Shown here: positions 51,166 through 59,339 of the stretch, in pieces | Layout: the number at the start of each line of letters is the position of its first letter | How positions within the stretch are numbered: the first letter of the stretch is position 1 | DNA from: Sporomusa sphaeroides DSM 2875 | GTDB lineage: Bacteria > Bacillota > Negativicutes > Sporomusales > Sporomusaceae | Direction of reading: 5' to 3' | DNA length: 64,000 nt | Assembly: GCF_001941975.2 (NCBI RefSeq) | Contig: NZ_CP146991.1 | Coordinates: 3,593,001 to 3,657,000, forward strand | The notes under the pieces: generated by a model | The model's input: only the letters and a program-made list of their open reading frames with translations | Told to the model about the DNA's origin: nothing | Database searches by the model: none | Made by a program: the position numbers and the translations under genes

Positions 51166-51675
51166 TTACTTGACTTCCGTAACCAGGAAACGGCAAGTCC
51201 TTGCTCCTGTGCACCAGCAATCAATTTCTTTTGCCCGCCATGATTTTTGGGTACAACTTTCAAATAGAGCCGAAATAAAGCCCTCGTCATAAATGCACGT
51301 TTCATAGTCTAGCTCTGAGAGACCGGAACAATCTATATCCTCATCAATTGTCAGCACAACCCTGCCTTGTTCAAGCAGAGCTTCCTCAATTTTTAAAATA
51401 CCTATACGTTTTTCCTTCAGAATGCTTTGCGTTTTACTGATAAATTCATCAATAGAAGTTACCGGGTAAATATATTGCTGATAAAATTCAGTTCCGGCCA
51501 GTTTGCCGGCTTTAAAAAAAATAGCATCTGTGTTCTCCGTACCGTAGTCTCTCTCCAACACATCTCGCAGGGTAAACTGCATCAGCCGGTATGTCTCCAG
51601 CTCAACTTGTGTTCCTAAATTCGGTCTGTCGTTCATATTACCAAGTAAATCCCAATTAAACTGATATTTTCTCAT
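51166..51675 (-). CDS. V4R-domain (4-vinyl reductase/XylR-N-like) protein
   Basis: Stand-alone V4R sensor-like protein of 169 residues. The V4R fold is recognisable from EKAGKLAGTEFYQQY (read as FKAGKLAGTEFYQQYIYPV), then DIDCSGLSELDYETCIYDEG, and the C-terminal zinc or ligand motif CWCTGARTCRFLV. Such domains bind small hydrophobic molecules or hydrocarbons. AAAGGACGATTTCA precedes ATG. It begins a unit with the small frame and the HTH-like gene. Confidence 0.8.
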   Translation of the reverse strand: MRKYQFNWDLLGNMNDRPNLGTQVELETYRLMQFTLRDVLERDYGTENTDAIFFKAGKLAGTEFYQQYIYPVTSIDEFISKTQSILKEKRIGILKIEEALLEQGRVVLTIDEDIDCSGLSELDYETCIYDEGFISALFESCTQKSWRAKEIDCWCTGARTCRFLVTEVK

Positions 51676-51787
51676 TGAAATCGTCCTTTCATCATGTCAT
51701 ATCCTGAAGTACGGTGCGGCAATTTCACCAACGGTCTTGCTAATGCAGAGAAAATAACCGTTTTTCAAACATCAACTGTATTGATAG

Positions 51788-51858
51788 AAAATCCCTCCCG
51801 TTCTAACCGGCTGTAGAACCGACATCAGTCCAAGTATTAAAGCATTAGAGGGATTTTT
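51788..51858 (+). other. Candidate structured RNA 3' end or terminator
   Basis: AAAATCCCTC (51788-51797) pairs with GAGGGATTTT (51848-51857) and runs on in T residues; an inner GTTCT/AGAAC hairpin lies between. On the plus strand this would end a small transcript that is divergent from the V4R gene; no ORF precedes it. Confidence 0.35.
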
Positions 51859-51976
51859 TGTTAAAAATAGCTTATCATTGCTGATACTATGTTTCAATTA
51901 GACCACTCTCATAAAAACATACCGTCCAAGTTATACCAGCATTCGAATTTATACCCTATCTCCGGCGTATACTGGC

Positions 51977-52195
51977 TCACCACCTTATGTCATGACCATC
52001 TCTCCATTTCTTGGTTCTAGTCCCTCTTTCCGTCCGGGTCAACCGATGCAGGATAGCCATCCTGTCCCGGCTTTTTTGTTGCCTGATATAATCAAAAAGA
52101 CTCCAGATTATACAGACGGTAGAATTAAATTTCCCTACTTTCCTGTTGATTCTACCGACAACGTATCCAAGAACCAATATGATTATAGTGGGCAT
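51977..52195 (-). CDS. Possible small membrane protein, 72 residues (weak)
   Basis: Open frame with a hydrophobic N-terminus (PTIIILVLGYVVGRI) and a basic tail (LTRTERGTRTKKWRDGHD). There is no convincing ribosome binding site, and a hairpin with a T-run (CAGGATagcCATCCTG, GGCTTTTTTG at 52048-52078, plus strand) lies within. It could be the remnant of a gene or no gene at all. The rest of 51676-52433 holds the two hairpins, a MITE scrap and a duplicated start region. Confidence 0.22.
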   Translation of the reverse strand: MPTIIILVLGYVVGRINRKVGKFNSTVCIIWSLFDYIRQQKSRDRMAILHRLTRTERGTRTKKWRDGHDIRW

Positions 52196-52220
52196 TGAAA
52201 AGAGAAGTGTTATGTTACAT

Positions 52221-52266
52221 AATAAAAAGATACCCCGAAATTCGCACTATCCGAATTCGGGGTATT
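52221..52266 (-). terminator. Intrinsic terminator downstream of the EamA-type gene
   Basis: ATACCCCGAA pairs with TTCGGGGTAT; on the minus strand it is followed by CTTTTTATT. About 170 bases after the transporter stop, with scraps of repeat DNA in between. Confidence 0.7.
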
Positions 52267-52290
52267 TCTCAATTATTTCGTATTTCAGAT

Positions 52291-52350
52291 GCAAAGAGAC
52301 GTCAGGCTGTGCGAAAACGATTTGCCGTAAAATTCATTCACCACTTAGAC
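52291..52350. mobile_element. Truncated copy of the 45217 MITE
   Basis: GCAAAGAGACGTCAGGCTGT and then GCGAAAAC match the MITE left end; 20 bases later ATTCATTCACCACTTAGA matches the MITE interior at 45264-45281. The right end is missing. Confidence 0.6.
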
Positions 52351-52355
52351 TGTAA

Positions 52356-52377
52356 ATCCATGAATTTCTCTTCCTCC
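52356..52377 (-). pseudogene. Scrap of the TauE/SafE gene start (RBS and first codons)
   Basis: 22 bases identical to 48810-48831: on the minus strand the GGAGGAAGAG site, ATG and the first codons of the exporter. Nothing of the gene follows. It borders the truncated MITE. Confidence 0.6.
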
Positions 52378-52433
52378 CCAAGGACCGATTAGTCATCCCC
52401 TAGTTATAATAACACCTGAACAGGCTAAGGGTA

Positions 52434-52865
52434 TTATCCTAATGCGACAAGCATTGCTCCCAAGGCAATCAAAGCCACGCCGACACCAGCTAAAATACTG
52501 ACTTTTTCGCCCAATAAAGCAGCTGCGAGAATTGTGGCAATTACGACGCTCAGCTTGTCAATGGGCGCAACCTGGGATACCTTACCGAACTTGAGGGCCA
52601 GGAAATAGAACAACCAGGACAGTGCTCCGGCAACGCCACTGAGGGCTATATAGGTTATGGCCTTTTTGTCAGCAAGAATTGCCGGAATTTCCTTCAACGT
52701 TCCCTGGAAAACAACAACAGCAAGCAAAAATACCGCCATAATGACCGACCGTATCGCCGTAGCGGCATTAGCATCGACCGATTGCAGGCCGATTTTGCCA
52801 AATATCGCCACTAACGCTGCCGTGACAGCCGATAACAGCCCAAAAACCAGCCAAAGATTCTCCAC
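52434..52865 (-). CDS. EamA-type small multidrug/metabolite transporter
   Basis: Membrane protein of 143 residues with five predicted helices, a one-domain member of the DMT superfamily. It ends LLGEKVSILAGVGVALIALG, the typical EamA tail; LSWLFYFLALKFGKVSQVAPIDKLS was read in parts and is the conserved middle. It must work as a dimer. GTG 52865 has GGGAGAGGAG upstream. It lies 26 bases after the histidine kinase and may be part of the same operon. Confidence 0.82.
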   Translation of the reverse strand: MENLWLVFGLLSAVTAALVAIFGKIGLQSVDANAATAIRSVIMAVFLLAVVVFQGTLKEIPAILADKKAITYIALSGVAGALSWLFYFLALKFGKVSQVAPIDKLSVVIATILAAALLGEKVSILAGVGVALIALGAMLVALG

Positions 52866-52891
52866 GTAACTCCTCTCCCTTATGACAACAA

Positions 52892-54187
52892 TTACCCAGG
52901 TAAAGTAACAATAAAGGAACTCCCTTTCCCCGGAGTGCTTTCCACCCTTATTTTCCCGCCATGGACATCCACAATCCACTTGGCGATAGCCAGACCAAGA
53001 CCGGTACCGCCCTCTTCCCGCGACCTTGCCTTATCCACGCGGTAAAAGCGTTCGAAAATCAGCTGCCGGTCATTTTCCGCAATCCCTTCCCCCGTATCGC
53101 TTACAGCAATCGTAATCGCTGGCTTCGGTGTCGCCGCCCTTGTGAGCAAGATATCCACCTTACCGCCGGCAGGGCTATATTTGATGGCATTATCAAGCAA
53201 AATCAAAAGCAATTGGCTTATTCTTTCGCAATCGGCCATAATGGGCAGCGTCTCTTCACCGCGCCTTTCCAAATTGACTGCTTTCACCACCGCTAACGGC
53301 TGCAGGGAACGAATAAGCGTCTCCGCCACAGCAGCCAAGTCGAATTTTTCTTTGATAATATTGGTTGCCCCGACATCTGCCCGCGCCAGGGTTAATAAGT
53401 CGGTTACCAGTTTGGTCATTCTGCGGATTTCACTGTTCATGTCATCAAGCACTTGGATGGAAAAGGAGGATAGCTTTTGGTCATTATCGTTCTGCACCGC
53501 CTCCACGGAGAGCTGAAGGACACTGAGAGGCGTACGCAGTTCATGGGAAGCATCGGCGACAAATTCACGCTGCCGGAAAAAAGCCTGTTTAATGGGAATC
53601 ATTGCCTTCCCTGCCAGCAGGTGCCCGGCAAAGGCGGCGATGGTCAGAAAAATAACAGAAATCACGACCATCATCAGCAACAACATTTTCAGCATGTGAT
53701 AATAAGCGCTGATATCTTCCCCCACAAAAACAGTGCCTACCATTTCAGAGCCGTCATATATTTTCATGCCGCATAATATGACTACCGCTCTGTCGCCATC
53801 AGCAAGGCGAAATTTCTTCAGTTCAACTTCTCCGTCGGCTGCGTCCCAATTGTGGATAAAGCGCAATACACCGCTGCGAATGGCAGGCGGTGGCTCCTCG
53901 GCCGCAGCCAGCTGCTGATTGGGATCGAAAACATAGTAAAATATCTTTGCACCGTGATCGGTATCCTCAGTTTCCTTTGCCGGCAACTGAAAAAAAGATT
54001 TTTTTTCTTTGTATATCCCGGCTTGCTCTCTGGCCTCTTCTGCCGCGAAAGAACGCAGGTCCTGTCTTTCCTCCTGATACAGGATCCAAAGCAACCCGGC
54101 AGAACTTACGATAATAAAGGCCATCATCAGCAGCATCATAACCAGCGCATAGCGCAGAGTTAGCCGGTTACGGATTCTGGCAAACAT
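52892..54187 (-). CDS. Membrane sensor histidine kinase
   Basis: Two-component kinase of 431 residues. TM1 (about 13-34) and TM2 (about 165-188) flank an extracytoplasmic sensor; then HisKA with FVADASHELRTPLSVLQLSV (phospho-His near 216) and HATPase with LLDNAIKYSPAGG, DTGEGIAEN and GTGLGLAI. Its start overlaps the response regulator by 20 bases, so it is the cognate kinase. The operon order regulator-kinase-EamA together with upstream ArnT-like genes suggests an envelope or cationic-peptide signal (inference). Confidence 0.93.
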   Translation of the reverse strand: MFARIRNRLTLRYALVMMLLMMAFIIVSSAGLLWILYQEERQDLRSFAAEEAREQAGIYKEKKSFFQLPAKETEDTDHGAKIFYYVFDPNQQLAAAEEPPPAIRSGVLRFIHNWDAADGEVELKKFRLADGDRAVVILCGMKIYDGSEMVGTVFVGEDISAYYHMLKMLLLMMVVISVIFLTIAAFAGHLLAGKAMIPIKQAFFRQREFVADASHELRTPLSVLQLSVEAVQNDNDQKLSSFSIQVLDDMNSEIRRMTKLVTDLLTLARADVGATNIIKEKFDLAAVAETLIRSLQPLAVVKAVNLERRGEETLPIMADCERISQLLLILLDNAIKYSPAGGKVDILLTRAATPKPAITIAVSDTGEGIAENDRQLIFERFYRVDKARSREEGGTGLGLAIAKWIVDVHGGKIRVESTPGKGSSFIVTLPG

Positions 54188-54860
54188 CTTGCACCTCCAG
54201 CTTATAGCCTATGCCACGAATGGTTTGGATAACGACCGTATCTTCAAATGGGCTGAGTTTTCGCCGCAGCAGCCGGACATAAGCATCCAGGTTATTGGAA
54301 GACACATCTGTCTCCAAGCCCCAGACGCGCTCTAAAATAACTTCGCGCGGAAGTACGCGCTCCTGATTGCGGACCAGCAGATCAAGCAGTTGAAATTCAC
54401 GGCTGGTAAACTGTACCTCGGTATCTCCCCGCCGCACACAGTGCGTCAAGCCATTGAAGACTAAGCTGCCCACTTGCAGGATATCTTCCATTAACCGCGC
54501 CCGGCTGCGTCTGGCTAAGGCCCGGAGTCTGGCCAGCAGTTCCGCAAATTCAAAAGGCTTGACAAAATAATCATCAGCTCCCGTATCCAGTCCCAGTACC
54601 CGGTCATCAAGGGCGTCTTTTGCCGTCAGCATTAAAACAGCTCCCTGATAGCCGTGTTTTCGCAGCTGGTCACAGACGGCAATACCAGATTGTCCGGGCA
54701 TCATCCAATCCAGGACAATGACGTCATAGGGATCGTAAAGCGCATACTCCAGCGCCATATCCCCATTCAACACCCAGTCAACCTGTATCCCGGACTTTTC
54801 CAGCATATGCTTGATTAACTTTCCCAGCTTTTTGTCGTCTTCTGCAAGCAATACTCTCAT
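54168..54860 (-). CDS. OmpR/PhoB-family response regulator
   Basis: Response regulator of 230 residues. The receiver has acidic LLAEDDKKLG, phospho-Asp in DVIVLDWMMPGQSG (near residue 51), and Lys in DDYFVKPFEFAEL; the winged helix (EVQFTSREFQLLDLLVRNQE, NNLDAYVRLLRRKL) binds DNA. ATG 54860 has GGAAGGGG upstream; an ATG further upstream in frame lacks one. It follows the GT39 genes by 26 bases and precedes its kinase. Confidence 0.94.
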   Translation of the reverse strand: MRVLLAEDDKKLGKLIKHMLEKSGIQVDWVLNGDMALEYALYDPYDVIVLDWMMPGQSGIAVCDQLRKHGYQGAVLMLTAKDALDDRVLGLDTGADDYFVKPFEFAELLARLRALARRSRARLMEDILQVGSLVFNGLTHCVRRGDTEVQFTSREFQLLDLLVRNQERVLPREVILERVWGLETDVSSNNLDAYVRLLRRKLSPFEDTVVIQTIRGIGYKLEVQDVCQNP

Positions 54861-54886
54861 TCCGGCACCCCTTCCTTTCTCCAAGA

Positions 54887-56557
54887 TCAGCGACACTGCT
54901 GCTTGATGATTGAATAATAAGATACTCCGCCGCTGCTTGTTAACAATTGATAATCAAAATTAGCTGCCTCCAGCAGAAACGGGACCTTTTGCTTGTCCTG
55001 TACGATAATCAGACTTGCCGCCGGCTGAGGCTGCCCCAAAAACTCGGGTAAATCCTGGCTCGGCATGGTGTATTTGCTTGACCAGTCCAGCGCTTCCGGC
55101 TGACGCGAAGACGCTGCAGCCGCCGTGGTAAGCTTCACCGCGGTATGGCCGCTATAAAAAACAGCCGAGGTGCTGTAAAACTGATACATCCCTATTTTTT
55201 TCTCACCAAGGGCGCTCATACTGTCCGCCATGTCTTTGCCTGAACGGGTTGCCGCTATGGCAGGAAATATAAACAGGGAAAGTATGATATATGACCCCAG
55301 CTGGCACAGGCAAAGCAGCTTGAAAACACCGGCCGCCCCCTTGTTTTTTGCTGTCCACACACTAAACAGCAGGAGCAGCGATAGGCAGACGGCAGTCAGG
55401 CCAAATTCCCACCCCGCCAGATAGCGATAGGCGGCAAGCATATAAACAAACAGCAGCAGTACCACTGGAATTCCCGCCCAGCGAAGAATGGCTGCTGCCT
55501 CATTCTGTGCCAGCATTCGCTCAAGCTGAACGGCTGTCAGCATTGCCAGGGGAAACAGTATCGGAAACGTATAGGTCAGATATTTGGTAGCCATCAGCGA
55601 ATAAAAGCCAAAGTAAGCGGCTATCCACAGAAAAAGGAATACCGGCAGCGGGGAAGCCTGGGACCGCCGGTCCTGCCAGCCCTGCAGCACAGCTTTGATG
55701 GTCAAAGCAGACCAGGGCAGCATGCTGAGCACAAACACTCCAAGATAATAATAACTGACATTATCCTTCGGATGTTCGGAAACGGTAGCGCGAAGATAGT
55801 TGTGCACACCGAAAAAGGTATCGATAAACTCTGTTCCGTGCAGAGCATACATCGCGCCATACCAGGGCAGCGTCAGAGCGGCAAAAAGGAAAATACCGGC
55901 CGGTGTAAACAATGCCTTCACTTGCGCCCAATCGCGCTGTACGCCGATAAACAGCAGCACGACCAGACCGGGCAGCAAAGCGCCAACCGGCCCTTTGGTC
56001 AGTACGGCCAAAGCCACGCCGGCATACATGGCAAGATACCAGCGCCCGGCCTGCGCCCTGTTCACATATCCCAGATAAAAAAATACCAGGGCAGCACTGT
56101 TAAACACAAAGAACACCATGTCGGTAATGACCAGCTTTGCCAGAATGATATATTCAAAAGAGGTCCCCATAATCACCACCGCCAAAAGTGCCACTGTTGG
56201 CTTGGTTGTTTTCATTGTAAACCAGTATAGCATAACCAAGCCAACAGCGGCAAAAAAGGCGGGCACCAAACGCGCTGCCCATTCGGAAAAGCCAAAAAGT
56301 TGAAAGGCCATGGCCGTAAGCCAGTAGAAAAATACCGGCTTGTCAAACCAGACATTGCCATAGATTCTGGGTGATACCCAGTCTGCCGACAATACCATTT
56401 CCTTGGCGGTAAGCGCATAGTTGGACTCCACCGGATCGGTAATAGGAATGGCCTGGTTAAAAAACATATAGCCTAAAAACGAAATTAGAAATATAGTCAA
56501 ATACAGCTTCCTGGAAGCCACAAACCTATTTGCGTCGCCGGATAGTTTCATTTCCAT
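54887..56557 (-). CDS. GT39-family membrane glycosyltransferase (ArnT-like), second copy
   Basis: Polytopic glycosyltransferase of 556 residues with about 12 helices. ITDPVESNYALTAKEM near residue 40 gives the acidic catalytic motif of the PMT/ArnT family; DKPVFFYWLTAMAFQLFGFS follows. The soluble C-terminal domain (SALGEKKIGMYQFYSTSAVF) is as in ArnT. It transfers a sugar from undecaprenyl phosphate to an envelope acceptor, perhaps lipid A. Its start overlaps the preceding gene stop (TAATG). It is a paralogue of the next gene upstream. Confidence 0.87.
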   Translation of the reverse strand: MEMKLSGDANRFVASRKLYLTIFLISFLGYMFFNQAIPITDPVESNYALTAKEMVLSADWVSPRIYGNVWFDKPVFFYWLTAMAFQLFGFSEWAARLVPAFFAAVGLVMLYWFTMKTTKPTVALLAVVIMGTSFEYIILAKLVITDMVFFVFNSAALVFFYLGYVNRAQAGRWYLAMYAGVALAVLTKGPVGALLPGLVVLLFIGVQRDWAQVKALFTPAGIFLFAALTLPWYGAMYALHGTEFIDTFFGVHNYLRATVSEHPKDNVSYYYLGVFVLSMLPWSALTIKAVLQGWQDRRSQASPLPVFLFLWIAAYFGFYSLMATKYLTYTFPILFPLAMLTAVQLERMLAQNEAAAILRWAGIPVVLLLFVYMLAAYRYLAGWEFGLTAVCLSLLLLFSVWTAKNKGAAGVFKLLCLCQLGSYIILSLFIFPAIAATRSGKDMADSMSALGEKKIGMYQFYSTSAVFYSGHTAVKLTTAAAASSRQPEALDWSSKYTMPSQDLPEFLGQPQPAASLIIVQDKQKVPFLLEAANFDYQLLTSSGGVSYYSIIKQQCR

Positions 56558-58128
56558 TAATCCTCTCCGAGAATGCGGTAATTGTTTTCATGAAATAAAA
56601 GCACTTTATCGGCTTGAATAACAAGCACTTGAAATTGTGCCTGAATTTCCGGAGACAGTTTCTCATAATTGTTCTTTTTCATAACCAGGTACGCGTTTTT
56701 ACCGGCTGCGACCGCCTGCAAATCCTCCCGGCTTAATTCAATACCAGCCATACCGCTGTAATACAGGAAGCCGGGCCGGTAAAATTTTTCGACATAAACC
56801 GGAGCCTGCCGGTCATAATGCTGATTAAATTCATCGACAAACGACTTTACCGAAAATTCAGGTGTAATAACAGGCAGAGTGTGCGTCATTAACAAAGCTA
56901 AGAACAGCATCATTCCCAGGACATGGGCAGTAAATACGGCACGGAAGTTATGACGAACGCTCTGAAATAAAACGAAAACCGCCAGCAAGGCTAACAGCAC
57001 TGCCATTATTTTGACAGAAGGCAGCAATTCCACCACTACCCCTGCCCCGGCATAAAACAGGCCGGTAATCAGGAACACGGCCGCCATGCCAAAAATGACA
57101 GCAGCGGCGTTTAAGGCCCGATACTGCTGACCGGCCCATATTTTGTCAAAATAATAGCCGGTCAGCAAGGCTAAGGGGGGATACATCGGCAGGATATATG
57201 AGACCAGTTTGGTCTGTGATATGGAGAAAAACATGAACACGACTGCCGCCCATATAATCAGGAAAACACAAGTATTGTAATACTCCCCTTTTTCCTTAAG
57301 CCCCGTAAACAAGGCCTGCGCCAGAAAAGCCGACCACGGGAAGAAGCCCAGAATCAGTACCGGAATATAGTAGTACCAGACTGCACCTGCCGTATGCTCA
57401 GGCTGCAAAAAGCGGGTTACATTATGAAACCCTAAGAAGGTGTCAATAAAGTCCATTCCATGGAAAGAGTACATTGCTGCATACCACGGCAGGGCAATGG
57501 CAGCAAAAAGCAGACTCCCCCTGACCACTTTCATGGTCTTTAGTATTTTTACGTTCCCTGTAAAAACCTGATACAATAGAATAATTACACCACAAAAGAA
57601 AAGGGCAACCGGACCTTTGGTCAGCACGGCAAGCGCGGCAAAGCCAAACAGCAGATAATATTGCCGGTGCAAAAACGCCAGCAAGGCCGCCGTCAGAAAA
57701 AAGGTCAGCGACATATCGGTAACAGCAGCGTTGCCAAGGTAAAAATATTCCAGGCTGGTGACCAGCACCAGCGCGGCAAGCAGACCGGCCCGTTCATTAA
57801 ACAGCTTCCGGCCCGATACATAGACAAGCACAGCACCGCCTACCGCAAAAACAGCCGAAGGAAAGCGGGCGGCAAATTCACTCATGCCAAAAAATTTGAA
57901 GGCCGCTGCCACCAGCCAGTAATACAGCGGCGGCTTGTCGTACCAGAAATCACCGTAAATGCGGGGAGAAATAAAATCCTGGGATTGCAGCATTTCTCTG
58001 GCGGTCTCGGCATACACCGGCTCGTCCGGGTCCATCAGGGGATGTGTTCCCAGAAAAGCAAACATGAGTATACCGGCCGTACAAAGAATGATCAGCAGCG
58101 AGAACCAAACTTTTTTATTTGTCATCAT
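56557..58128 (-). CDS. GT39-family membrane glycosyltransferase (ArnT-like), first copy
   Basis: Polytopic glycosyltransferase of 523 residues. The catalytic motif is LMDPDEPVYAETAREML near residue 33; then YDKPPLYYWLVAAAFKFFG and a large extracytoplasmic loop with HGMDFIDTFLGFHNVTRF, shared with the downstream paralogue. The C-terminus is a short soluble domain. AAAGGGAC precedes ATG. It lies between the GT2 gene and the second GT39 gene in one operon. Confidence 0.87.
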   Translation of the reverse strand: MMTNKKVWFSLLIILCTAGILMFAFLGTHPLMDPDEPVYAETAREMLQSQDFISPRIYGDFWYDKPPLYYWLVAAAFKFFGMSEFAARFPSAVFAVGGAVLVYVSGRKLFNERAGLLAALVLVTSLEYFYLGNAAVTDMSLTFFLTAALLAFLHRQYYLLFGFAALAVLTKGPVALFFCGVIILLYQVFTGNVKILKTMKVVRGSLLFAAIALPWYAAMYSFHGMDFIDTFLGFHNVTRFLQPEHTAGAVWYYYIPVLILGFFPWSAFLAQALFTGLKEKGEYYNTCVFLIIWAAVVFMFFSISQTKLVSYILPMYPPLALLTGYYFDKIWAGQQYRALNAAAVIFGMAAVFLITGLFYAGAGVVVELLPSVKIMAVLLALLAVFVLFQSVRHNFRAVFTAHVLGMMLFLALLMTHTLPVITPEFSVKSFVDEFNQHYDRQAPVYVEKFYRPGFLYYSGMAGIELSREDLQAVAAGKNAYLVMKKNNYEKLSPEIQAQFQVLVIQADKVLLFHENNYRILGED

Positions 58129-58166
58129 AGCAATTGTCCCTTTCTATGCCGGTAAGCCTTCTCGGC

Positions 58167-59171
58167 TCACCGCTGCAACCTCACCGACGGGAAACAGTTA
58201 TCATTGTGCTGGTGGTATTTCATATTATTATGGCCGCGGCGTTGTCCGGAAATCAGCTCAGCACGTACCCAGTACAACGGCCGCTGTTTAACCTCCTCAA
58301 AAATGCGCCCGATATATTCACCGATGATCCCGAGTCCTACCAGTTGAACGCCGCCCAGCAGCAATATGCTGGCAGTTATCGTGGCCCAGCCCGGCACGGC
58401 ACCGGCCGTAAACAATCGCGTATACACCACATCCAGCGTCAAACCAAAACTCAACAGCCCCAGCAGCAGACCAAGATAAAAAGCGAAACGCAAAGGCAGT
58501 TTTGAATAGGCCGTAATACCGTCAAGGGCAAAAGAAAGCATCTTCTTGGGCGAAAACTTGGACTTACCGGCAAATCGTTCAGGTGCCACAAACTTCACCT
58601 GGGCCTGCCGGTAACCCATATCGCCGATAATGCCGCGGATAAACCGGGCCTGTTCTTTAAAACGTTGAAAGGTTTGCACTACCTTTCTGTCAAGCAGGCG
58701 GAAATCTGAACCGCCTGCCGCAATATGAACATCAGACATGGCATTCATCAACCGGTAGAACATGCCGGAGGTAAACTTCTTAAATCCGGAGACACCGGCC
58801 GTATCTACACGAATGGTTTGCACCACTTCGAAACCCTCTTCCCATTTCTGCAGCAGCAGCGGCACCAGCTCCGGCGGATGCTGCAGGTCGCCGTCCATAG
58901 TGATCACCGCATCACCGCCGGCATAATCAAGTCCGCAGGTTAATGCCACCTGATGCCCAAAATTGCGGGCCAGAAAAACCGCCTTAACCCTGGTATCCTG
59001 TTGTGCCAGCAGTTTAAGTATCCTGGCGGTATCGTCCCCTGAGCCGTCATCAATAAAAATCAGTTCATAGGCATAGCCCAGAGGATCCAGATATTTACAT
59101 ATTTCCTGATAAAACATCTGCACATTTTCCTGCTCATTAAAAACAGGTACAACTATTGAGATTAGCTTCAT
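58167..59171 (-). CDS. GT2 polyprenyl-phosphate glycosyltransferase (ArnC/DPM1-like)
   Basis: Glycosyltransferase of 334 residues. The GT-A domain has SIVVPVFNEQENV, the DDGSGDDT motif and the DxD-like TMDGDLQHPPEL; two C-terminal helices (FYLGLLLGLLSFGLTLDVVY, ILLLGGVQLVGLGIIGEYI) anchor it. It charges undecaprenyl phosphate with a sugar, which the two GT39 enzymes downstream can transfer on the outer side. AGGTGGCGAG precedes ATG. First gene of the operon. Confidence 0.92.
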   Translation of the reverse strand: MKLISIVVPVFNEQENVQMFYQEICKYLDPLGYAYELIFIDDGSGDDTARILKLLAQQDTRVKAVFLARNFGHQVALTCGLDYAGGDAVITMDGDLQHPPELVPLLLQKWEEGFEVVQTIRVDTAGVSGFKKFTSGMFYRLMNAMSDVHIAAGGSDFRLLDRKVVQTFQRFKEQARFIRGIIGDMGYRQAQVKFVAPERFAGKSKFSPKKMLSFALDGITAYSKLPLRFAFYLGLLLGLLSFGLTLDVVYTRLFTAGAVPGWATITASILLLGGVQLVGLGIIGEYIGRIFEEVKQRPLYWVRAELISGQRRGHNNMKYHQHNDNCFPSVRLQR

Positions 59172-59276
59172 TTATCTCGCCACCTTATCTATGAATATCA
59201 ATATGTCCTTCTTCAAAACCGAGTCTAGCAGGCCATTCTGAAAATAGTATGAAAAAGCAAATTTGCAAGTAATAAA

Positions 59277-59319
59277 AGGAAGACGACCTGAAGCGATATC
59301 GCTTCAGGTCGTCTTCCTT
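59277..59319 (-). terminator. Terminator after the PAS-AAA+ activator gene
   Basis: GGAAGACGACCTGAAGCG pairs with CGCTTCAGGTCGTCTTCC, a perfect 18-base stem; on the minus strand it is followed by TTTTATTAC. Confidence 0.9.
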
Positions 59320-59339
59320 TAGATCAAGTATACCAAAAT

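Noticed and set aside
51117-51305. N-terminal 60 residues of the 106-residue frame opposite register to V4R
   Set aside because: This part lies inside the V4R coding region in another frame and looks like shadow; only the part after the V4R stop is protein-like.
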